From an uncultured Georgenia sp. (GTDB lineage Bacteria; Actinomycetota; Actinomycetes; Actinomycetales; Actinomycetaceae), in contig NZ_CALGNQ010000089.1 in NCBI RefSeq assembly GCF_937958535.1, positions 1 to 36,734 on the forward strand: 36,734 nucleotides of DNA. The letters are read 5' to 3'. Positions 1 to 8,008 of this stretch are shown in pieces. The translations under genes and the position numbers were made by a program. Below the pieces are notes generated by a model, which saw only the letters and a program-made list of their open reading frames with translations, did no database searches and was not told the DNA's origin. Each line of letters opens with the position of its first letter. Positions within the stretch are counted from its first letter, which is position 1.

Positions 1-1107
<1,107 letters not shown>

Positions 1108-1111
<4 letters not shown>

Positions 1112-1986
1112 GCAGCGACGCCGGAACCCGAGCGGTGCGCGAGTCGCTCGCCGCCCACGGGTTGGCGGCCACGACCGTGCGGCCGCTCGGCTCGGGGCTG
1201 GACCACACCGCCTACGAGGTCGACGGCGAGCTCGTCGTCCGGTTCGTCTCCGACCCGCACGACCCGGCGGACGTGGCACGCGAGGCGCGGCTGCTCACCG
1301 TCGTCGCCGATGTCGTCCCGCTCCCGATGCCGGTCCCGCTGGTCGCCGACCCGGGCCGCAGCTGTCTCATCTACCGCAAGCTCCCCGGTCTCGCGGTGCT
1401 CGACCTCGGCGATGTCGGCCCGCACGCCCGCCGGCTCGGCGCCGAGCTGGGTCGCTTCATGGCGGCGCTGCACACCCTCCCGGCCGGCGACCTCGCGGGC
1501 GTCGTCCCCCTCGACGACACGCCGCTCGCGGCCTGGTCGGCCGAGGCGCGCCGACTGTTCGACGACGTCCGCTCCTGGGTGCCGCCGGAGCACCGACCCG
1601 CCGTCGCCGACTTCCTCGCCGGCGCCCCGCCGCCCGCCCCGCGCCGACACGTGCTCGCGCACAACGACCTCGGGACCGAGCACATCATCGTCGACCCCAC
1701 CGACCTCCGTATCACCGGGATCATCGACTGGGGCGACGCCGCGGTCACCGACCCGGCGCGCGACCTCGGCCTCGTCCTGCGCGACCTCGGGCCCGACGCA
1801 CTGGAGGCGGCGCTGCGCACCTATGACGCGCCCGCCGACGCCGGGCTCGTCGAGCGGGCCCGCTTCTACGCCCGCTGCGGCGCCCTGGAGGACCTGGCCT
1901 ACGGCCTGGAGACGGGGCGCGACGCCTACGCCACCAAGACGCTCCGGTCGCTGGGCTGTCTCTTTCCCGCGCGCCGCCCGCACTGA
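1108..1986 (+). CDS. Phosphotransferase, APH/choline kinase fold
   Basis: A 292-residue protein of the aminoglycoside phosphotransferase/choline kinase-like superfamily. Visible features are a glycine-rich nucleotide loop (LGSGLDHTAYEV, about residues 27-38), the Brenner motif HNDLGTEHIIVD with catalytic Asp near residue 187, and the metal-binding IIDWGDA with Asp near 207. The substrate is unknown; many actinobacterial members act on small molecules other than aminoglycosides. The ATG at 1108 overlaps the stop of the truncated TetR gene (ATGA), which implies translational coupling. With that regulator broken and its promoter region lost, expression here is probably altered or abolished. Longer upstream frames read through the IS junction and are not credible starts. 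Confidence 0.88.
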
Positions 1987-2034
1987 GGGCCGCCGGCACT
2001 GAGCGAGCACGCGGCGGCTCACCGCGCCCCTCGC

Positions 2035-2075
2035 CCGCGTGGCCGGCACCGGACGCGGCGGCACCGGCCACGCGG
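2035..2075. terminator. Hairpin between convergent genes
   Basis: A perfect 12-bp inverted repeat (CCGCGTGGCCGG at 2035-2046, CCGGCCACGCGG at 2064-2075) with a 17-nt loop lies between the stop of the phosphotransferase (+) and the stop of the tetR gene (-). It could serve both strands. There is no T-tract, as is usual at this GC content. Confidence 0.6.
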
Positions 2076-2092
2076 CCGAGCAGCCACAACCC

Positions 2093-2719
2093 TCAGCCTG
2101 CGCCGTGCGTCCCGCCGCGGGCCGCGGGTGCGGCGGGCGCCAGCACGTCGAGCGCGTCGGCGAGCACCCGCGCGAAGGGCGCGCGCGGCACCGGCAGGCG
2201 CGACCAGTGCCGGAGCGCCGAGAGGAACGCCCCGGCGAGCGCCGTCCCGAGGACGTCGGCGGTGAGGTCGTCCACCCCGCGGCGTCCCAGGTGCTGGGCG
2301 ATGATCCTCCCCGCTCGGCTCTGCCGCCGCGCAGCCGACTCCTCGAGCTCCTCCACCACCCCCATCGGCTCGGCGTTGGCGAAGGCGAGGACCACGCTAC
2401 CCGGCTCGAGCTCCGCGGCGACCGCGTGGAGCGCCGCCCGTGGGTCGGCCACGGCGGCGTCGCGGCCGGTGCCGCCGGCGGGCATGTCCCTCAGGTGGTC
2501 CTCCAGCCGCGTCAGGGCGTCGTCGACCGAGGTCCACAGCAGGTCGCTCTTCGCGGGGACGTAGTTGAAGAACGTGGCGCGACTCACCCCCGCCCGCCGG
2601 GTGATGTCGGCCACCGACGTCGCCGCGTAACCCTGCTCGAGGAAGAGCTCACAGGCGGCTTCCTCCAGCATCGCGCGGGATGCGGCCCGCGGCCGTCCCA
2701 CACGTCTCGGCTCACCCAT
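2093..2719 (-). CDS. TetR/AcrR-family transcriptional repressor of the adjacent ABC importer
   Basis: A 208-residue TetR protein. The N-terminal helix-turn-helix is intact (about residues 14-60: SRAMLEEAACELFLEQGYAATSVADITRRAGVSRATFFNYVPAKSDLL), followed by an alpha-helical ligand domain. It is divergent from the ABC importer that starts at 2780, and a palindrome between the two is its likely operator. The ATG at 2719 is preceded, 7 nt upstream, by TACGAT, a TANNNT -10 hexamer, so the mRNA may be leaderless. The operator then covers its own -35 region, which suggests autoregulation. The inducer is unknown but is plausibly the transported solute. Confidence 0.9.
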   Translation of the reverse strand: MGEPRRVGRPRAASRAMLEEAACELFLEQGYAATSVADITRRAGVSRATFFNYVPAKSDLLWTSVDDALTRLEDHLRDMPAGGTGRDAAVADPRAALHAVAAELEPGSVVLAFANAEPMGVVEELEESAARRQSRAGRIIAQHLGRRGVDDLTADVLGTALAGAFLSALRHWSRLPVPRAPFARVLADALDVLAPAAPAARGGTHGAG

Positions 2720-2726
2720 ACCGGCG

Positions 2727-2732
2727 ATCGTA
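2727..2732 (-). promoter_or_regulatory. -10 hexamer of tetR, leaderless arrangement
   Basis: On the minus strand TACGAT stands 7 nt before the ATG at 2719. This spacing puts the transcription start at or next to the start codon. No Shine-Dalgarno is present. Confidence 0.5.
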
Positions 2733-2737
2733 CGTCT

Positions 2738-2760
2738 ATTGTTGGACGCGGACTAACAAT
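2738..2760. promoter_or_regulatory. TetR operator palindrome
   Basis: An imperfect inverted repeat with 10-nt arms (ATTGTTGGAC and GACTAACAAT) and a 3-nt centre; 8 of 10 arm positions pair. It is in the 60-bp gap between the divergent tetR and importer genes, is AT-rich compared with its surroundings, and is the only strong palindrome there. TetR operators of this size and symmetry are typical. Confidence 0.75.
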
Positions 2761-2779
2761 TCGAGGAACGGTGCATCCC

Positions 2780-4462
2780 ATGGTCGAGCCCCGGCTCATC
2801 CCACTCCCCCGTCGGCGCGGCGCGCGGCTCGCCACCGCTGCCGTGGCCCTGTCGCTCACCCTCGCGGCCTGCAGCAGCGGGGACGGTGAGGACGCCGCCA
2901 CCGGCGAGCCGGTCGAGGGCGGCACGCTGGTCTACGCGACCGGCGACGCCGAGCCCACGTGCCTGGACCCGCACGTGGGCGGCAACTACCCCCAGGCGCT
3001 GGTCAGCACCCAGTTCCTCGAGCCGCTCGTCGGCCGCGACGCCGACGGGCAGATCCAGCCCTGGCTCGCCACCGACTGGCAGGTCAGCGAGGACGGGCTC
3101 ACCTGGGATCTCACCCTCGCCGCAGGCGTGACCTTCACCGACGGCACGCCCTTCGACGCCGAGGCGGTCAAGGTCAACATCGAGCACCTGCAGGACCCCG
3201 ACACCGCGTCGTCGACCGGGTGGCTCGCGGTGCAGAAGATCGCCGAGGTGGAGCCGGTGGACGACACCCACGTGCGCTTCCACCTGAGCGAGCCGGACTC
3301 CGCGCTGCTCGAGTCGCTGAGCATGCAGTGGACCGCCATCCAGTCCCCCGCCGGCATCGCGCGGGGCATGGAGGAGAACTGCGCGGCGCCGATCGGGACC
3401 GGGCCGTTCGTCGTCACCGAGTGGGTGCCTCAGCAGCATGTCCTCCTCGAACGCAACGAGGACTACGCCACCCCGGGCCCCCAGGCGCAGAACGACGGGC
3501 CCTCGTACATCGAACGCATCGAGTGGCGCTTCATCCCCGACCCGGCGACCCGCTGGGCGGCGCTGCAGTCCGGAGAGGTCCACGTCATCGACAACCCCGA
3601 ACCCGAGGCGATCGTGGCCGCGGAGGCGGGGGACGAGGTCACCCACATCGACGCCCCACGCCCCGGGTCGGTCAACCGGATCGAGCTCAACTCCGCCCAG
3701 CCCCCGTTCGACGACATCCGGGTGCGTCAGGCGTTCATCTGGTCCGCCGACGTCGACCCCGGCATCGAGACGCTCTACCAGGGGGTCGCCACCCGCTCCC
3801 ACTCCCCCCTCTCCAGCGTCGAGCCGTTCGCCTACAGCGACCCCTCGCTGTTCGTCACCGACCTCGACGCGGCCGCCGGGCTGCTCGACGAGGCCGGCTG
3901 GGACGAGGTCGACGACGAGGGCTACCGGGTACGCGACGGCGAGCGCCTCACCGTGCGCTTCCCGGTGAGCACCAACCAGTCCGTGGCGGCCGAGCAGGCC
4001 CTCTTCGAGCAGATCCAGGCCAACACCAAGCGGGTGGGCTTCGAGGTGGTCCTCACCCCGCTCGACCTCTCGGCCTGGTACGGCGCGCTGGCCGCCCCCG
4101 AGGACGGCGGGGAGAACGAGTACGAGGCGGTCAGCGCCCCGTACACCAAGGTGGGCCCGGACGTCCTGCGCATCCTCTACCACTCGGCGAGCACCGAGCC
4201 CGCGCCGAGCGGCTACTTCGCCAACCTCGCCCAGGTGACCGACCCGGAGCTGGACGCCCTGCTGGAGGAGGCCGCGCGGATCACCGACCCCGAACGGCGC
4301 GCCGAGCTGTACACCGAGGTGCAGCGCCGGGTGCTCGAGGGCTTCTACATCCTGCCGCTGTACGACCAGCAGAACCACTTCCTCACCCGCGGGGTCACCG
4401 GCGTCACGACGCTCGGCACCGTGTCCACCCCGACCTTCGTCGACGCCCGGCTCACCTCCTGA
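2780..4462 (+). CDS. ABC importer substrate-binding lipoprotein, SBP family 5 (peptide/nickel type)
   Basis: A 560-residue extracytoplasmic binding protein. The N-terminus has an arginine-rich stretch, a hydrophobic segment and a lipobox (LTLAAC, lipidated Cys about residue 31), followed by GGTLVYATGDAEP and the family 5 core with WLATDWQVSEDGLTWDLTLAAGVTFTDG. It is anchored to the outer face of the membrane and hands solute to the permeases encoded next. The ATG at 2780 has GAGGAA about 11 nt upstream; an in-frame GTG at 2771 is too close to that site. It is the first gene of a four-gene operon under the TetR operator. Family 5 proteins bind peptides, nickel chelates, sugars or opines, so the solute cannot be named. 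Confidence 0.92.
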   Translation: MVEPRLIPLPRRRGARLATAAVALSLTLAACSSGDGEDAATGEPVEGGTLVYATGDAEPTCLDPHVGGNYPQALVSTQFLEPLVGRDADGQIQPWLATDWQVSEDGLTWDLTLAAGVTFTDGTPFDAEAVKVNIEHLQDPDTASSTGWLAVQKIAEVEPVDDTHVRFHLSEPDSALLESLSMQWTAIQSPAGIARGMEENCAAPIGTGPFVVTEWVPQQHVLLERNEDYATPGPQAQNDGPSYIERIEWRFIPDPATRWAALQSGEVHVIDNPEPEAIVAAEAGDEVTHIDAPRPGSVNRIELNSAQPPFDDIRVRQAFIWSADVDPGIETLYQGVATRSHSPLSSVEPFAYSDPSLFVTDLDAAAGLLDEAGWDEVDDEGYRVRDGERLTVRFPVSTNQSVAAEQALFEQIQANTKRVGFEVVLTPLDLSAWYGALAAPEDGGENEYEAVSAPYTKVGPDVLRILYHSASTEPAPSGYFANLAQVTDPELDALLEEAARITDPERRAELYTEVQRRVLEGFYILPLYDQQNHFLTRGVTGVTTLGTVSTPTFVDARLTS

Positions 4463-4477
4463 GGCAGGCCGACAACG

Positions 4478-5467
4478 ATGTCCCTGGTGCGCTGGCTGCT
4501 CGGCCGCCTCGCGGCCGCCGCCCTCGTGGCCTGGGTGGTCGCCACCGTGGTGTTCTTCGCGCTGCGGGCGGCGGGCGGTGACCCGTCCGAGGCGATCCTC
4601 GGCGGGGCCGGCTCCCAGGCGAGCCCGGAGGCGATGGCCCGGGTGCGCGAGGAGTACTCCCTCGACGAGCCGCTCGTCGTGCAGTACCTCCTCCAGCTGC
4701 AGCGCACGGCGACCTTCCAGCTCGGAGACTCCTACGCCCGGCGCCGCCCCGTCTCCGAGCTCATCGGCGACCAGCTGGCCGGCACCCTCGTCCTGGCCGG
4801 CTGGAGCCTGCTCCTCGCCTGGCTCATCGCGCTCACCGTCGCCACCGTCGCTGTGCTCGCGCGGGGCCGGGCGGCACGGCGGGCGGTAGGCCTGCTGCGC
4901 GGCGGGGAGGTCGTCGCCTCGGTCATGCCCCACTTCTGGCTCGGCGCGGTGCTCATCGCGGTCTTCGCGGGCGGGCTGGGCTGGCTCCCGGCCACCAGCG
5001 CGGGCAGCTCACCCGCCGACCTCATGCTGCCCGCGGTCACACTCGCCGTGCCGGTGGCCGGGTTCCTCGGGCAGGTCATGCGCGACGGCCTGGAGGAGGC
5101 GCACCAGGCCCCGTTCGCGACGACGGCGCGCACCCGGGGCGCCTCGGAGCGGTCGGTGCTGTGGCGTCACTCGCTACGGCACGCCGCGCTGCCCGCGATC
5201 GCGCTCAGCGGCTGGGCCTTCGGCTCGCTGCTCTCCGGCGCCGTCGTCGTCGAGACGCTCTTCGGCCGGCCCGGGCTGGGGCGGCTGCTCGTCGACGCCA
5301 CCCACGCACGGGACGTGCCGGTGGTGCTCGGCGTCGTGCTCGTCATCGCGCTGGGCTACGTCGTCGTCATGTCGGTCGCCGACGTGCTCGAACGCATCGT
5401 CGACCCGCGGCTGCGCAGCCGGGTCGAGGCGGTCCGGACGGCGCCGACAGGCGAGGTGGTCGCGTGA
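4478..5467 (+). CDS. ABC importer permease, DppB type
   Basis: A 329-residue inner-membrane protein with about six hydrophobic segments. It has the binding-protein-dependent transport (BPD_transp_1) layout: a first helix near residues 9-30, a periplasmic loop with the DppB-type sequence EEYSLDEPLVVQYLLQL, and a cytoplasmic EAA-like loop (RTRGASERSVLWRHSLRHAALP). It starts 15 nt after the lipoprotein stop. Its stop overlaps the next permease start (GTGA), so the two chains of the channel are translationally coupled. Confidence 0.92.
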   Translation: MSLVRWLLGRLAAAALVAWVVATVVFFALRAAGGDPSEAILGGAGSQASPEAMARVREEYSLDEPLVVQYLLQLQRTATFQLGDSYARRRPVSELIGDQLAGTLVLAGWSLLLAWLIALTVATVAVLARGRAARRAVGLLRGGEVVASVMPHFWLGAVLIAVFAGGLGWLPATSAGSSPADLMLPAVTLAVPVAGFLGQVMRDGLEEAHQAPFATTARTRGASERSVLWRHSLRHAALPAIALSGWAFGSLLSGAVVVETLFGRPGLGRLLVDATHARDVPVVLGVVLVIALGYVVVMSVADVLERIVDPRLRSRVEAVRTAPTGEVVA

Positions 5468-6309
5468 CCGAGCCCCTGACGCGGCCCCGCGCCGCGCTGC
5501 ACCGAACGCTGCGGACGCTCGGTCCGGGCGGGGTGGTGAGCACCGCCGTCGTCCTCCTCGTCCTGGTCGCGGCGCTGTGGCCGTCGCTGCTCGCCCCCGG
5601 CGACCCGACCGCCGTCGCCCCGGCCGACGCGTACCGCCCACCCGGGCCGGGTGCGGTGCTCGGGACCGACGCCTCCGGCCGGGACGTGTACACCCGGGTG
5701 GTCCACGGCGCCGGGCAGTCCCTCGGCGTGGGTGCCGCGGCGACCGGGATCGGGCTGACCCTCGGGCTCGTCCTCGGGTTCGCGGCGGCGCTCGGCCCGC
5801 GGCTGCTCGACGCCCTGCTGAGCCGGGTCATCGAGGTGCTGTTCGCGCTGCCCAGCCTGGTGCTCGCGCTGCTCCTCGTCGCCGTGCTCGGCGCCGGCGT
5901 GGGTCCGAGCGTGCTTGCGGTCGGCGTGGCGACCGCGCCCGGCTACGCCCGCATCCTGCGCGCCCGCGCGCAGTCCGTCGTGCAGAGCCCCTACGTCCTG
6001 GCGGCACGGCTCGAGGGTGTGGCGGCGCCGGTGGCGTTCGTCCGGCACGTGCTGCCGAACACCGTGTGGCCGCTCGTCGCGGTGGCCACGCTCGGCGTGG
6101 GGCAGGCGATCGTCTGGGTGTCCGCGCTGAGCTACCTGGGGCTCGGGGCGCTGCCGCCCTCGCCCGAGTGGGGCGCGATGCTCAACGCGGGTCGGCTGCA
6201 CATCCAGACCTCGTGGTGGCTCACCGTGGCACCGGGCCTGGCGATCACGGTGACGGCGGCCGCGCTGACCGTGCTCGGGCGGCGGCTGAGCGCGGTGGCT
6301 CCGGCATGA
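5464..6309 (+). CDS. ABC importer permease, DppC type
   Basis: A 281-residue partner permease. It has an N-terminal membrane helix, the DppC hallmark LGTDASGRDVYTRVVHGA (about residues 66-83), further helices, the EAA loop (LAARLEGVAAPVAFVRHVLPN) and the family ending SYLGLGALPPSPEWGAML. The GTG start at 5464 overlaps the upstream stop, and the ORF extending further 5' only reads the other permease out of frame. Its stop overlaps the ATG of the ATPase gene by 4 nt. Confidence 0.92.
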   Translation: MTEPLTRPRAALHRTLRTLGPGGVVSTAVVLLVLVAALWPSLLAPGDPTAVAPADAYRPPGPGAVLGTDASGRDVYTRVVHGAGQSLGVGAAATGIGLTLGLVLGFAAALGPRLLDALLSRVIEVLFALPSLVLALLLVAVLGAGVGPSVLAVGVATAPGYARILRARAQSVVQSPYVLAARLEGVAAPVAFVRHVLPNTVWPLVAVATLGVGQAIVWVSALSYLGLGALPPSPEWGAMLNAGRLHIQTSWWLTVAPGLAITVTAAALTVLGRRLSAVAPA

Positions 6310-7868
6310 GCGCGGTCCTCGACGTCGCCGGGCTCACCGTCTCCTTCCCCGGGGTCGGGCAGGTGCTGCGGGGCGTGGACCTGCGCCTGGAGCCGGGGCG
6401 CTGCCTCGCCGTCGTCGGCGAGTCCGGTGCCGGCAAGTCGGTGCTCGCGCGCAGCGTCGTCGGGCTCGCCGGGGAGGGCGGGGCCCCGGCCCGGGTGGCG
6501 GCGACCCGGTTCCGGGTGGCCGGGCGCGACGTCACGCGGGCCGACGAGCGCACCTGGCGCGGCCTGCGCGGCTCCGCCGTCGGGTTCGTGCTCCAGGACG
6601 CCCTCCAGTCGCTCGACCCGCTGCGCACCGTGGGAGCCGAGGTCGGGGAGTCGCTGCGGCTGCGGGGGGTGGGCCGGGACGAGCGCCGGCGGCGGGTGCT
6701 CAGCGCACTGGAGCAGGCCGGGCTGGAGGAGCCCGCGCTGCGCGCGGCCCAGCGCTCCGGCGAGCTGTCCGGCGGGATGCGGCAGCGGGCGCTCATCGCC
6801 TCCGCCGTCGTCGGCGAACCGGTGCTGCTCGTCGCCGACGAGCCGACGACGGCGCTCGACGCGACGGTCGCCCGTGGCGTGCTCGAGCTGCTCGGTCGGC
6901 TGCGCGACGAGGGGACCGCGGTCCTGCTGGTGAGCCACGACCTCGGTGCCGTGGCCCGGCTGGCGGACGACGTCGTCGTCCTCGACGGCGGGCAGGTGGT
7001 GGAGGCCGGACCGGCGCAGGAGGTGCTGCGTCGCCCGTCCCACGCGGTCACCCGGGCGCTGCTGGACGCCGTCCCGCGCGGGAGCCGCCGCCGTGCGGAG
7101 GGTGCGGCGCGGTCGGGTGAGGAGGTGCTGCGCGCGACCGGGCTGCACCACCGCTACCGGCTGCCCGGCGGCGGCACCGTGGACGCGCTGGCCGACGTCG
7201 ACCTCGTCGTCCACCGCGGCGAGGCGCTGGGCGTCGTCGGCGAGTCCGGGAGCGGGAAGTCGACGCTGGCCCGGGTGCTCGTCGCCGCCGAACGCCCGGC
7301 GGCGGGGAAGGTGGAGCTCGGCGGGGAGCCGTGGAGCGAGCTGCCGGAGCGCCGGCGCCGACGGCGCCGCCACCTGGTCCGGCTGGTGCCACAGGACCCG
7401 CTCGGCTCCTTCGACCCGCGGTGGACCGCCGGCCGCATCCTGCGGGCGGCGCTGCAGTCCGCGGGCAGCGAGCGGCCCCCGGCCGAGCTGCTCGACCTCG
7501 TCCGGCTGCCGGCGTCGGTGCTCGGGCGCCGCCCGCGGTCGCTGTCCGGTGGGCAACGGCAGCGGCTGGCCATCGCCCGGGCCCTGGCCGCAGAGCCGGC
7601 GGTGCTCGTGCTCGACGAACCGGTCTCCGCGCTCGACGTCACCGTGCAGGCGGCGATCCTCGACCTCCTCGTCGACCTCCAGGAGCGCACCGGAACCGCG
7701 CTCGTCCTCATCTCCCACGACCTCGCGGTGGTGCGGCAGGTGTGCGAGACGGTCGTGGTGATGCAGGCGGGCCGGGTCGTGGAGCGCGGGCCGGTGGAGG
7801 AGGTGTGGCGGGAGCCGCAGGCCCCGTTCACCCGGGCGCTGCTCGAGGCGGTGGCGCCGGTGCCGTGA
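6306..7868 (+). CDS. ABC importer double ATPase (DppD-DppF fusion)
   Basis: A 520-residue protein with two complete nucleotide-binding domains in one chain. The first has Walker A GESGAGKS (residues 38-45), signature LSGGMRQR and Walker B LLVADEP. The second has GESGSGKST, LSGGQRQR and LVLDEP, each followed by an H-loop SHDL. It powers the channel made by the two preceding permeases. Separate DppD and DppF genes are the more common layout; fused ones are frequent in actinobacteria and match the ATPase of the second importer in this window (24509-26128). It is last in the operon and converges on ppc. Confidence 0.93.
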   Translation: MSAVLDVAGLTVSFPGVGQVLRGVDLRLEPGRCLAVVGESGAGKSVLARSVVGLAGEGGAPARVAATRFRVAGRDVTRADERTWRGLRGSAVGFVLQDALQSLDPLRTVGAEVGESLRLRGVGRDERRRRVLSALEQAGLEEPALRAAQRSGELSGGMRQRALIASAVVGEPVLLVADEPTTALDATVARGVLELLGRLRDEGTAVLLVSHDLGAVARLADDVVVLDGGQVVEAGPAQEVLRRPSHAVTRALLDAVPRGSRRRAEGAARSGEEVLRATGLHHRYRLPGGGTVDALADVDLVVHRGEALGVVGESGSGKSTLARVLVAAERPAAGKVELGGEPWSELPERRRRRRRHLVRLVPQDPLGSFDPRWTAGRILRAALQSAGSERPPAELLDLVRLPASVLGRRPRSLSGGQRQRLAIARALAAEPAVLVLDEPVSALDVTVQAAILDLLVDLQERTGTALVLISHDLAVVRQVCETVVVMQAGRVVERGPVEEVWREPQAPFTRALLEAVAPVP

Positions 7869-7883
7869 GGGTCGGGCACCGCG

Positions 7884-7970
7884 GCCGAGCACCACGCCGG
7901 CGCCGCAGCCGAGCACCACACCGGCTCCGCGGGACACCCAGCACCGGCCCAGCGCCACACCGGCACCCGA
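7884..7970. repeat. Degenerate short tandem repeats between convergent genes
   Basis: Two near-identical 23-nt copies at 7884-7906 and 7908-7930 begin GCCGAGCACCAC and differ at two positions. A weaker third copy starts near 7947 (GCCCAGCGCCAC). They fill the 140-bp gap between the converging ATPase and ppc genes. No protein is supported there. Confidence 0.6.
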
Positions 7971-8008
7971 CACCGCGCCGAGGCTCACGGCTCGCTCACA
8001 CCACCACG

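Noticed and set aside
7869..8008. C-terminal extension or small protein reading the repeats on the minus strand (GAGVVLG units)
   Set aside because: The frame has no plausible start with a ribosome site, and ppc already ends at its conserved NTG terminus.
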